In this document: positions 29,800 to 41,080 of the stretch, one piece after another
How the letters are laid out: each line of letters begins with the position of its first letter
Numbering within the stretch: position 1 is the first letter of the stretch
Origin: Lyophyllum atratum
Taxonomy: Eukaryota; Basidiomycota; Agaricomycetes; Agaricales; Lyophyllaceae
Direction of reading: 5' to 3'
DNA length: 64,000 bases
Assembly: GCA_014905825.1 (NCBI GenBank)
Contig: JACGCN010000007.1
Span: 248,001 to 312,000, forward strand
The notes under the pieces: model-generated
The model's database searches: none
What the model was told of the DNA's origin: nothing
Seen by the model: the letters and a program-made list of their open reading frames with translations, nothing else
Program-made: the position numbers and the translations under genes

Positions 29800-32756
29800 T
29801 CAGGACGCCAGCTGCCGTCTAGTCTTCGAAGGGGCCAGAGGCACCTCCTCATCGTCGCTGCTAACATCCACGGCAGCCTTAGCCTTCCCACCCCTGCGCT
29901 GCCTCTTCGGTGGGGTTTCTGCATCATCCTCTTCCTCCCTGTCCAAAGGCCGTTTCCCCGTGCTGGGACTATCCATGCCAGCATTGGTAAGTTCCATCCC
30001 GAACTCTGCCCTCTCCCGTCTGCGATTGGCAGATTTCAGTTCACTCTCCTCGTCCACGTCCATAGCAGCATCATCGCGCAGCGCAGAGGCAACCTTCCCC
30101 TTCTTCTTCTTCGCCTTCCTGGGTGGCTTGGGCGACGGTACGAACTCCTTGTCATTCTTGACGGACCATTCGATCTCAATGATCCTATATCCGCAGAATG
30201 CACAGCAATGCGCAACACACGGAGGGGGGAAGACAGTTAAGTCAGAAACTTTGCTTTCCTTGCGATAGTTTACAAAGGAAAATATGAACAACGAAAAGTA
30301 TCCACCTTTCCTTCAGCTTGACGTTCTCAGGCACGTAGCTCTCCGCCTTGCGATAGAGGTCCAGAGCGACTTGAAGGTCTCCCCTGTAACCATGGTCAGA
30401 CAGCGTAAGAATGGTTCAACGTCATGACGTACTTCTCGGAATGAGCTCGGGCAAGTGCAACGTACGCTCTGCCTGTCTTCTTCTTAGAAACAGGCGAGAG
30501 CACGTCTGCGAGTTGGACTTCCTTATTACCGCGTTCGCTACGCAATGCTCAGCACTGAAAGTTTCCACAAAGAACCGAGACGACTCACAACTTCCTCTCC
30601 AACTCCTGCAACCGGCTCTGGAGCTCATCATCTAAATCTTTATGACGCTTTAGAAGAGGCGTGAGAACACCAGAAGGAAGAGTTTGCTCCTTCTTGGGAG
30701 ATCGCGATTTGGTCCGGCCCGTACTTGAGCTCGGTCGTAGTGGCTCCATCTCCTGTTCCCTGGCACGGCGTTCCTGCTCCTCTCGTTCTCGCGTTCGTTC
30801 CCGCTCCTCCAGTCGTCTGGCAACCTCCGCCTCCACAGCCTTCGATATCTGCAAAACGACCACCCATAACCAAATCAGCCTCCCAGCCTACTAAAAAACG
30901 AGTTCATAAATACGCACCCGCTCATCAATCTCCTTCTCCGTCAGCCCAATCCCTAAACTTCCCGACCGATCATGCGTATCCTCCTCCTTAAGCTTCTCGC
31001 TGAAGCCTCTCCGCGCGGCCCCCGCGCCTGGCAACGCAAACGACTGGTAACCATTTCCGTTGATCGATGCTCGAGGCACCCTTGAAACTGGGACAAGAGA
31101 TTGTCGCGACCGTTTGGGGCCCGCGCCGGTACCAGAGCCGGCAGTCGAGATGGCTTGCAGGATCGCGGGGGCAGGTCTTGCGGCAGGTGGCTGGATGGCA
31201 ACAGCCGCAAAGTGGGGCTTTGGAACTGGCCGATTATCTGAGAATTACGGTAAGGCTGATTTGTACAGCCTGAATAAAGAAGAGCACGCACCACGTTCAT
31301 TAACAACGGGTTTGTTCTCGACGTTCTTTGTCCGGACGGCGAAGCTGTGCCGAACCATCAGAGAAGGTCTGTTAGGGAGCCGCAGGGAAACTCACTTGAG
31401 TGTATTCAACGTATCCTGCCTAAACTTGATGCCGGGTGCTAAATTGCAAATCAGGAGACCAACCGAGGAACCGCCAAGGGCATCCTGCAGGATCCTTGTC
31501 AGCTTCGAATTGCGGTACGGTATCCGGGACTGGCAAGATCACAGATAAATTAAGTGATACCCCAAGGAAATATTTGGGAAAACTCACGGCGCCCTGGTTG
31601 AGAGCGTGGACGACCTGACCAAGCACACTAAGAGACTTGTTGATCGCTGACGATTCAGCCATACGCGACGGGTCGTTGCCAGTGAGTTTGTTGTTTTCGG
31701 AACCTGCAAGATCTACAAGATTTATTTTTCCAAAGAGAGCTGGGAGGAAACTAGTTAGTTTCATCCCTTGATCATCACCCGATGAGCGCACTTTTATTCT
31801 CATTCGGATCGAACATCTTGGCTTCTATCGTTAGAACAGCATGGGAACGGGAAGACGCGCGGTTTAGATTCGTAGATCCGACAGAGCGATTCTTCGTGGC
31901 TTGGCTAAATTGCTTCGCTCAGTACAGCCAGAGACCAATGGCGAAAGGAACTTACTTGTAGATAGCATCAAACTCTTCCATGGTGGAGATAGGTTCTGAA
32001 GTCAAGTTTGCAACGAAAACCATGCCAGCATCGTTTTCCCGGACAGGAAGTTTCGGGGCCTGAGAAAATTGACCAATGTTGTCAACAAAGTACTAAGGGC
32101 CCACTCACATTCTCTCTTGTTACAAGGAGGTCGTAGACTTCGTCTTTATAAATCTCCATATACGAAACCGTAAGCGAAACCTCGTATTCGGTGATAGTCG
32201 ATTTCTTATCAAACATTGCCTAAAGAATGGTCGACCGAAGTTCATGTGCGCTTGTGAGGGCTGACTTACCTTGATAGCACGAGGAATGACGCCTGGATCC
32301 GACTTTGTCCCCTGCATTGTATGTGTCTTGCCAGACGAGGTGACACCATATGCGAAGATTGTCACGGTCTGTTCATAGTGTTTGTAAACGCCTAGCAGTA
32401 AGAACAAGTAAACTTCAACTTACAACGCCGCTGTAGACGACGTCAATCATAGGCTGAACATCGTTCTGGAAGATCTCCTCCTGGTTTGATGCCTGGTCGT
32501 AGCAGCTCGTGAACCTGGCCAAGGTCAAACACAAGTCCTTTTCAAGGATAGAAGCTAGCAACACTCACGGAAACTTGAACACCTGAGAAGGATCCCTGGG
32601 GTTGGTGACACTAATGACGCTGCCACTGCCACCTGAACCTGAACTCGATCCTCCGGTCTCGGCTGAGGTATGGATAATCTTTACCGACTCGTCGTCGAGC
32701 TCGCCATTGAGTCTTGGTCGTAGCCTGGCTGCAATCTTGATTTTGGCGGTCGCCAT
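29800..32756 (-). CDS. Kinesin-10 (Kid/KIF22)-like motor protein
   Basis: N-terminal kinesin motor starting [20 protein letters not shown] at 32756, spread over many exons. The P-loop is [11 protein letters not shown], switch [11 protein letters not shown] and switch [22 protein letters not shown]. The stretches [20 protein letters not shown] and [19 protein letters not shown], then [18 protein letters not shown], match the KIF22/Kid class (chromokinesin for chromosome arm movement). After the motor come a basic linker, a Glu/Arg helix ([20 protein letters not shown]), a TPR-like helical pair ([39 protein letters not shown]) and a Lys/Arg-rich tail with NLS-like KAKKKKGKV and [10 protein letters not shown], ending TRRQLAS. 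Divergent from Aurora kinase with about 220 bp between start codons. The TPR-like segment is unusual for this family. Confidence 0.88.
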
Positions 32757-32977
32757 TGCGGCGGGGACGGGAAAAACTGTGGTCGGCTCGACGTCAACAA
32801 AGTTGAACCTGAACGCGAGATTTCTCGCAAGCACGTGACACCGGGAACTACCGACGGACCGACACGCGTCTGTGACAGGTCGCGTCAAGAACTTGAACTT
32901 GTACACGACGCGACCGGCTTTCTCAAACCAGTGTACCTCAGCTTGGGCAACTAACTCGGTCAATTATACCTCGTACA
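32757..32977. promoter_or_regulatory. Shared divergent promoter of kinesin and Aurora kinase
   Basis: A 221 bp gap between the two start codons. It holds ACGCGT at 32864-32869 (MCB type), a second CGCGTC near 32880, and CACGTG at 32832-32837 (E-box). One set of sites could serve both mitotic genes. Confidence 0.6.
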
Positions 32978-34385
32978 GTGATAGCTTTGAGAATGGAATC
33001 TGTCGATGATATTACGCGCCATATGGAAACACTCGATATCACATCAAGTGCTAAGCCTGCCGCCACTGGTTCCCCGAGCTCTGCCACGCGTTCTCTAAAG
33101 CCCAGCCAACCTGATATCTCTACGCTTCTTAAAAAATATGCTGCCCCCAATCCCATCTCTAAGACTAAAGCTATTCCCCACCAGATCCCAAAACAACAAG
33201 CTCCACCGATCGGCAGCAGTCCAAGCACTACTGAAGCTGCCACACTACCGCTGGTTGACATTGGAACATACGACGGAGGGCTAGAGATCGATGATGAGAA
33301 ACGAGGCAAGGCAGTCTTTGGCGACGCCGCGGAGGAACTCGCTCTAGATTCCAGCCTTTCAAGGTAGGTACGCAGTCCTTATGCATCGCCTAAACACCTC
33401 CTGAATCCACTCGTTACACAGGAAGCATCCAACAAGAGAATGGCACCTAACTAACTTTGATATGGGCCGACCCCTGGGTAAAGGCAAATTCGGACGTGTC
33501 TACATGGTACGAACACAGGCCGAACCCAAATACATCCTCGCCCTGAAAACACTCTACAAATCCGAGATTGTCCAAAACCACGTCGAGAAACAGATCCGGC
33601 GCGAGATCGAAATCCAGCAAAACCTGCGACACCCAAACATCCTCCGACTCTACGGGTACTTCCACGACTCAAAACGGATCTTCCTCATGCTCGAGTTCGC
33701 AGGCAAAGGCGAGCTGTACAAGCAACTGAGCAAGCATGGCTCCTTCTCAGAAAGGCGGAGCTCGCGGTATATCGACCAGATGGCAGATGCGCTGATGTAC
33801 CTGCACGGGAAGCACGTCATTCACCGCGACATCAAGCCGGAGAATATATTGTTAGGGAGTAATGGGGAGCTGAAGATCGGGGACTTCGGTTGGAGTGTGC
33901 ACGCGCCAGGGAATAGAAGAATGACGTTGTGCGGCACATTGGACTACCTACCACCCGAGATGGTGGAAGGCAAGGAACATAGCGAGAAGGTCGATCTGTG
34001 GGCGCTGGGCGTTTTAACGTATGAATTTCTGATTGGGAGTCCCCCATTTGAAGACCAGAGCAGCGTCCCTAGTAAGTTCGCACCCCGTACAATCATCGAA
34101 AACCAGTCATGACTCATGATATTTACCTCCTTATTAGACACACACAGGCGAATCGCAGCAGTCGACCTCAAATTTCCTGCCACTCTATCAGTCGAAGTGA
34201 AAGACCTCATTTCGAAGGTTCGTGGTATTTCTTCAGCCCACTAAGCTCCTTACTTATACATATTGTTATAGCTCCTCCAATATGATCCTCGTCGTAGGCT
34301 TGCGCTATCGGCCGTTCTGAACCACCCTTGGATTGTAAAGTATAGGCCAAAGGGTGATGTTAGGGAGAGTGCGGACACCGCATAG
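32978..34385 (+). CDS. Aurora-family serine/threonine kinase (Ipl1/Ark1 type)
   Basis: The catalytic subunit of the chromosomal passenger complex in fungi. Four exons (32978-33363, 33422-34071, 34138-34217, 34272-34385) sum to 1230 nt, 409 residues; a second in-frame Met at 32993 could be the true start. About 130 disordered N-terminal residues precede [20 protein letters not shown] (glycine loop). Then come Lys in [26 protein letters not shown] (the DFGWS form is diagnostic of Aurora), and the activation loop [16 protein letters not shown]. The end reads [15 protein letters not shown]. Intact. Confidence 0.95.
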
Positions 34386-34781
34386 TTTTTCCTTCGGATT
34401 AGATTAGTACTCCATCCTCCTTCCCAGTACTTGAGTATGGCGTGCATAATCGAGTTCCGATGTCCCTGCTCCTCATACTTATACGTTGAACGAAAGGAGA
34501 AATGGATGAATTTCTTGAGACAGTGTCATCTGCGCAATACGTCAAAACGTCGTTGGGTCGGCGGGCGTCAGGGATGCCGATGTTGTTAAATTGTCTAATC
34601 GTCGGATTACCACTTATATCCGTCGCAACAGGGGAGCTGCGCATGCGGCACTCTTCTGTCTTGTGATTCTACCGATGTGGAGATATTGTACGCCGTAGAA
34701 GACGGTTTCGCACTTCTCTTGGAACAGGATCAACCTGCATAAACGTGACAAAATGGCGACGATGTAACTAGTACTCCCGAA
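34386..34781. other. Convergent intergenic gap after Aurora kinase
   Basis: About 400 bp. No ORF or repeat that I can support; it contains the 3' ends of both flanking genes. Confidence 0.4.
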
Positions 34782-35169
34782 CTAACAGGAGCAAGACGCC
34801 GGAATGCACCAGAGTACTCCAATGGGGATTCCAAAACAGTTTCTGAACAGGAACTCATTGTCAGCCTAGCAAGAATAGCTCAGAATACCACCCACCCTGC
34901 CCCCCACTTGTGTTCAGGTTGCGACCGCTGCACTTGCATCTGGGTACGAGGCTCGTACTTAGGCCCCAAATAAGGCTTGTGCCCATGGACTTCTGCGAGA
35001 CAGAAACGAGAGGTCAGTCACGCTCCTCACTCTAAGTTTTATTGCAGAAAACAATATACTAACGTGATTGGTGTCTGTTCATGCTTGGAGGAGGGGCTGC
35101 TAGGAGAGTACTTGTGGTGGTGTTGAACGCAGTGAGCTTGGAATCTGTGACGCTATATGAAGAAGACAT
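34782..35169 (-). CDS. Small hypothetical protein with Cys-containing C-terminus
   Basis: Not recognised. The start MSSSYSVTDSKLTAFNTTTS at 35169; after TRHQS-type sequence (PPPSMNRHQS) an intron (GTTAGTATATTG..TCGCAG) leads in frame to QVHGHKPYLGPKYEPRTQMQ and SQPEHKWGAG. A second intron (GTGGGTGG..TTCAG) gives NCFGIPIGVLWCIPASCSC and a stop at 34782. The protein is about 90 residues, soluble until the short hydrophobic Cys-rich end, which could be a membrane or lipid-modified tail. Splicing out of frames full of stops into clean sequence supports a real gene. The last intron could use other donors, which would change the C-terminus. Confidence 0.5.
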
Positions 35170-35669
35170 CGAGGGGTGGAATTCAGTGTATGATAGGTAG
35201 CCGTTCTGAACAGGGAGTGGAGATGCACAGAGAATGGCTTCGCATCTTGATACACCTGGCTATTCCGAGGAAAGCGCTGACCGATACCGTGCACACCGCA
35301 GTGAGATGACTAAGAAGCATGATGGACTCATCTGGCACCGGGTAGGAACGAATGAAAGCTAGCGCGTTCAGATCTCGGAGCTAGATCAGCCGCTCGTCTT
35401 CCAATCTAACCTGAGAGGCAACACACCGAAACACGGTGAAACGACCTGCGAGCAGGCGCTCGTCGAATGTGCTAGTAGGTAATATAGTTGAAACTGCCTT
35501 AATTGAAAATCTTTCGCGATGTTGAATATCACAATCATGACCGCAATCATTCGTAGGCCAGTGGTCATGAAGCATGCAATTCCCCATAGACCAGTACAAC
35601 ACGCAAGGACAACGGGCTGCATGTGCACTAGAACATGCGATTACTGTTAAGCGCGCCACAATCGGAATG
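35170..35669. other. Intergenic, small-gene promoter and aldehyde dehydrogenase 3' end
   Basis: About 500 bp, no supported ORF. The overlapping minus-strand frames 35381-35764 and 35386-35628 have no domain and are treated as chance. Confidence 0.4.
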
Positions 35670-38126
35670 CTATAATTGAAGTCCGAGGTTAACGTGGACG
35701 GCCTTGACTTGAGTATACCTGTCATGACGTGTGAGCGTCGTCGTATTAAAAGGCGTGAAGACATGACCTACGTATCAAGGGCATACTCGCCCATCTCACG
35801 ACCAATTCCAGATTGCTTGTACCCTCCAAACGGCACACCGACATCTCCATTTGACGCAGAATTGATCTAGTTGGTAGATCAAATGTGAATAGAAATGTTA
35901 GTAGCTTGAATTTTGACAGTCATTCAGAAATAGGCACTTACCCATGCAGTCCCTGATTCCAGCTGATGCGCAACCCGAATCGCACGGGAAATATTTTGAG
36001 AGAACACGTTACAAGACAGGCCGTAGGTGGTGTTGTTCGCCGCCTCGATGACCTCTTCGATGATACCGAATATCAGTCTCATGATAGATTATAGCCACAG
36101 TGGAGAACATTCGTACCTTCTTCCGTCTTGAACTTGATCACAGACGCAACGGGACCAAAGATTTCCTCCCGAATTATCTTCATCTCAGGCTTAACGTTCG
36201 TGAAGATCGTGGGCTCCACAAAGTACCCCTCATTTCCATGTCGTACGCCGCCGACCTGGACATTTGCGCCATCGTTCTTTCCGGACTCGATGTATCCCAT
36301 GACGCGCTAGAGAGAAAAGTTCAGCAACTAGACCCGAACAAAGACAGGAAACAAACATCAAATTGTGTCTGTGACACCAGCGGACCATGCTTGGTACCCT
36401 GCTCAAAAGGATCACCAGTCGCGCCGGCGAGGCCTTTCGCGATCACTGTCATCTTCTCGAGAAACGCGTCGTGGATCCCTTCTTGCACGAAAATACGAGA
36501 ACCAGCTATGCACACCTGGCCTACATGAGGTTGAAAACAGTCATCGAATCTTTCACCATGTTTTTTGAAAGGATGGCTTACCCGCATTATAGCTTACAAT
36601 AGGAAGGGAAGACGTCAATAAGCCGCAGAGTCGAGGGGAAGAAGTCCCACTCACAAGATAGCCATTGAAGCCCACTTAACCGCCTGCTCCAGATCTGCAT
36701 CATCGAACACGATGGTCGGGCTCTTCCCGCCAAGCTCCAATGTAACGTCCTTCAAGTTCGACTCTGTAGATGCTCGCATGATCGCGCGGCCGACCAGGGT
36801 GCTGCCTGTAAATGCAACCTTTGAAATGTTAGGGTGTGAGGCGATCGCGGCGCCAACAGTTGGGCCTAGTCGACCAAATGCTGGTTTAACATACGGAACA
36901 GCGGGCTTAAGGGAGAGAACGTACCATAGCCATTGATGATGTTGACGACGCCAGCAGGGAAACCAGCTTCATTAATCAAACCCGCGAGCTTGAGCGCAGT
37001 CAGTGGCGTGACCTCAGATGGCTAGGAAGCTCGAAACGTTAGCATGTCGAAAGGCAGGGTGGTATAGAGAGCCTGCCTTCAAAACAACGGTGTTTCCCGT
37101 GGCAAGCGCAGGTGCGATTTTAGCTACCGCCATGACCTGTTGCACAGCTGTCTTGAGTGAAATGAATATAAAGGACGTGAACGTGCATACCAAAGGAAAG
37201 TTCCAAGGAACAATCTGACCCTGCAGACGAAGAAGTGAGAAAATCAATGACAACACTCGGGGATGCAACACGTACCACAACACCATAAGGTTCATGCCTC
37301 GTATATGCAAATTTAGTGTCGTTTGTCTTGAGCGCCGCAGATGGCGCATCAGGCACAAACTACAAGCACCGTAGAAAAACAAGCCCACCTCGATTGTCTT
37401 GCCCTGGACCTTATCAGCCCACCCAGCGAAGTAATGGAGTTGATTTAAGGATTGCCCGACATCCCCAGCCCGCGCCCCGTAAAAACCTTTCCCTGCAGAC
37501 AAAAATTAACTCACAGGGCGATAATGGGACCAGCTCTGACATACCGACGTCCAAGGCCTCGAGAGCTGCGAATTCATCTTGACGCTCCTCGATTAACTCT
37601 GCAAGCTTATGGAGGAGACGGCCCCGAACGGAGCCCGGCATTTTGAGACCCCATACGGTCTTATAGGCCTACAGTCGCAATTGCGATTCGTTGATGAGCG
37701 GTCGCGTTCAAAGGTATAGTCGGAATATAAGATGGGAACCTGCCTTGAGCGCAGCGGCAACAGCGATGTCTACATCTGCAGCATCACCTGCAGAGACAGC
37801 AGTGATGACCTTTCCGGTCGCTGCGCAAGTATTAGGGAGACGGGCATGAAATCACCCGTCGTGTCACAGAACATACCAGGATTTATCACACTAAAAGCGA
37901 TGAAAATCCTCAGCAGTTGAATATGTGGCAGGGAAAGTGCACTCACTCGATGGTGCCTTTTTCGTTAACTGGTTTCACCCATTCGCCATTGATAAAGAGC
38001 CTGCGAATCAGTCGACTCAGTCATCATCAATCGTTGTGAACATGTTATCGGTGCATACCCTGTGTTGATGGTCGAGCTTCCTTTGTAGACGGGCGTGTCG
38101 AAGGTGTAGGTAAATGTTCCGCTCAT
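35670..38126 (-). CDS. NAD(P)-dependent aldehyde dehydrogenase
   Basis: Oxidises aldehydes to acids; class 1/2 (cytosolic or mitochondrial) ALDH fold. The start is [20 protein letters not shown] at 38126, with no clear targeting peptide, and many short introns. Reading in order: [54 protein letters not shown] region ([17 protein letters not shown]), [35 protein letters not shown], catalytic Glu in [10 protein letters not shown], catalytic Cys in [39 protein letters not shown], and the C-terminal [18 protein letters not shown]. The end [15 protein letters not shown] is typical of fungal ALDH1-type enzymes. Intact as read. Confidence 0.93.
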
Positions 38127-39120
38127 CGTGTTGTAATTGCACTGGAGTATCAGAATCGGTTATTGACTAAGTGGTCGAAGGATGAGGGAAAGTGGGATGC
38201 TCACACTCACACTCGGCGCGTATAAATGCAATCCCCGGTGATCGTCACAGGACATGCTTCTTCTCCCATGCGACCCACGTAGCTACTACATTTGTATTCC
38301 GATGATCGAAATGCAGTGGATGGGCGGTGGGCAGGGCCATCGATCTCTGGACCTACCGTTGTTCAGTTCGCCACCTAAGGGTCAATGTCGAAATGGGTAT
38401 TGGATATCGCCAAATATCTGTGATGTGTATCTGGCGGTAAGTCCGCATTAAAGTAACCCTGCCCACGATTTGAAAGCAGATAGAGCGGATAGAAGCGGTT
38501 GGTGTGGGGGGTAACTGTAGAACACCAGAGAAATGATCTTCATAGAGATCGAGAAGACGTTGAGGATACCAATATGATGGATGGCCTCCGGTTATGCAGC
38601 CAGTCGCGGCGACTTCGAGGTTCCTTAAATACCAGAGAACCCGCGAAGGTATATTTTCGCACGAAACTTTAACGACACGAAGCAGTTCTTGAACGTCTGC
38701 TCGGGTGCTACACATCGGGACAAGTCTTCGCATATATCAGATGGGTTCATCGTCATACATATGAATGTGAGCCACATGTATCTCCAACGTCTATGAGGGC
38801 AGTTGGACTTGTGCAGGATGACGCTCTTAGCTCTGGAACGTTGGTTGCATTGGAGGGTGCCGCTAGCAGAAACTGAAGTACGGCATGTTCGATGAGTGAC
38901 AAAAACGTGAGATAGAAGACAGCCACAAAAACAGCGATAGCCGACTGGGAGCGCGGTAGAAGATTAGAGAGCATCTGTTTCTCGTGCAAGGACGGGGGTA
39001 GATACATGACGCCGTCAAATAGGATATATCTTGGGCGATATTGACTTAATGAGTACGATCAGCCTGGGGAGTTGTGGGGGAGAACAAAGAAAACAGACGC
39101 TTATGTAATCCTGATTGAAG
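38127..39120. other. Divergent intergenic region, aldehyde dehydrogenase and D-amino-acid oxidase
   Basis: About 1 kb between two divergent enzyme genes. CGTATAAATGC at about 38218 is TATA-like. A minus-strand frame at 38753-39007 carries a hydrophobic stretch (IAVFVAVFYLTFLSLIEHAV) and another lies at 38353-38733. I cannot join them into a gene and treat them as unproven. Confidence 0.4.
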
Positions 39121-40355
39121 ATGGCTTCGGACAACCAAGGTCATTCTATCCTAGTCTGTGGCTTCGGTATCATAGGCTTGACGACCTCTATCCGACTCCT
39201 TGAAGCTGGCTACAAGGTCACTGTAGTGGCATCCCACCATCCAGGAGATGCTCTCTCAGCTTATTACGCCTCATCAGCAGCTGGCGCACACCACTTGTCC
39301 TTCGCAGCCGATGACGATAAAAGACAACAAGCACTTGATCGGAAAACGTTCGATGTTATGTGGAAGGAGGAAGAGGACGAGAAAGATTCGAGTGGGTTGA
39401 TGAGGCTTACACAACACGAGTTCTATGCGACCGAGGGCGAGCGCCATATCGCATTCTTCGAGTCTCTGCCAGATGTCAGCATCCTTGGTATAGAAGGGAA
39501 GCTGCAAGCTGACAGCTAATGCGGACATTCTCTCCAGTTCATTGTTTACCCTCCCGAGCAACTCCCGCCGTTCGCGAAACACGCCGTGTCGTTCACGTCA
39601 CTGACGATGGACACATCTGCGTACCTGCAGAAATTAGTGGCACGCTTCGAGGCGCTCGGTGGGACCGTACATCGCGCGTTCCTGGATTCGCTGGTTTCCG
39701 CGATAGACTTCGTTCCAGAGAATGAAACGCTAATTGCGATCGTGAACTGCACAGGTTTAGGATCCTTGAAATTAAAGGACGTAGAGGATACGGACATGTA
39801 CCCTATTCGCGGCCAAGTTGTAGTGTTGAAAGCTCCGTGGATTAAAGAAGGTCGTACGAACCAGATGGGGAAGCTCGGCGGAGGGGAAGGTGGCGAGCGG
39901 ACCTATATTATTCCACGGAGGAGTGGGGAGGTCATCATCGGGGGGACAAGGGAAGTGGATGACTGGTAAGTTGGATGCATCCTCTTTTCTGTTTTGCACC
40001 AGCGCCTAAACTACGTGCACTCAGGATGACGGAACCTCGTCCCGAAACGTCACTAGATATCAAAAGAAGAGCCTTGTCCTTGTTCCCGGAGCTGGCCCCG
40101 GAATCGTCTCGAGCTCTCGGACGCATACCAGTTCCAGAGGACCTTGATCCAATTGTCTTGCGCGAGGTCGTCGGTTTCCGGCCAGCTCGGAAAACCGGTT
40201 TGCGGTTGGAGAGGGGTAAGGATATCATCCTTGGGTCAGACCCAGCAAATCAACGCCGTATACTCATTCTGCATAATATCGGGCACTCTGGTGCCGGGTG
40301 GCAGAGTTGCTGGGGGTGCGCAGAGGAGATCGTAAAGATGGTGAATGAGCTGTAG
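39121..40355 (+). CDS. D-amino-acid oxidase (FAD-dependent)
   Basis: Oxidative deamination of D-amino acids to keto acids with peroxide release. Three exons (39121-39474, 39538-39965, 40025-40355) sum to 1113 nt, 370 residues, the usual DAAO length. The FAD-binding fold is ILVCGFGIIGLTTSIRLLEA; GAHHLSFAADD and TFDVMWKEEE follow the family order. FTSLTMDTSAYLQKL, IVNCTGLGSLKLKDVED and MYPIRGQVVVLKAPW are the standard DAAO core. The C-terminus has VVGFRPARKTGLRLE with the substrate-binding Arg, and HNIGHSGAGWQSCWG. It ends VKMVNEL, lacking the SKL-type peroxisomal signal seen in many fungal DAAOs. Confidence 0.92.
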
Positions 40356-40584
40356 TGGTCTTGGTGGCGCTGCGCTGGTGTTCAACACGTTGCAAACAGC
40401 TGTTCTATTTTCTACGGACTGTCGATACCCTCAACCATTTCATATATCCCGCTGCAATACTTGCGTTTGATCACATAAAGTCAAGCAGCGGCACGTACTG
40501 TTACATAACTAGATAAACTAAATAACCTGAAGTAGGCCCTTGATCCCGGCTTCAGAGTAATACCCTGACAATGCCCTCACCTCC

Positions 40585-41080
40585 TCATGGCTGGGCTAGA
40601 AGATCCTTGAGAAAGAACCTGCACCTGATGACGTCTCTCAGCGGGTCCATGTCAGTTGAGGAATCTGAATACAACCGAAGACGTTCAAGGAATGTCTCCC
40701 TCGCATCTCCGTCGCTCCCCATCTTTACCCAACAACGTCCTATTTGCTCCAGCGTCGAAACAGTGCTTCTCATTGCGCCATACGCCTTAACCTGCTCCAG
40801 TGTCCGTAGAGCAACGTCGTAGTTACACTTCACGATATCGATGCGTGCAAGCATCCTCATGGGACTTGGTTGATAATCTTTCCGCCCGATACGGTTGTAT
40901 TGCGGTTGTATTCTTCAATCGCAGATGCCGCCCTTTGTGAGCTTGCTCTTAGTCTCCCTGCCAGCAATGAACTTTTGCAAGGTGATAGGAGGATTCAGCG
41001 AACTTGAGAACATCATTGCGTTCTGCAACTACGGCCCTGGCCTCTGGAACCAGTCAACGACATCTGGATAGCTCTTTTGT
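40585..41080 (-). pseudogene. Decayed TPR-repeat gene fragment
   Basis: Helical TPR-like sequence appears in three different frames on the minus strand. RAVVAERNDVLKFAESSYHL then AKVHCWQGD meets a stop where a Tyr would fit the repeat. RAASAIEEYNRNTT follows in a second frame. ALRTLEQVKAYGAMRSTVS and QIGRCWVKMGSDGDARETFL follow in a third, ending FFLKDLLAQP at 40585. A stop plus two frame changes in about 450 bp fits a broken copy of the TPR families abundant in Agaricomycetes. No intact start or N-terminal domain was seen. Confidence 0.5.
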
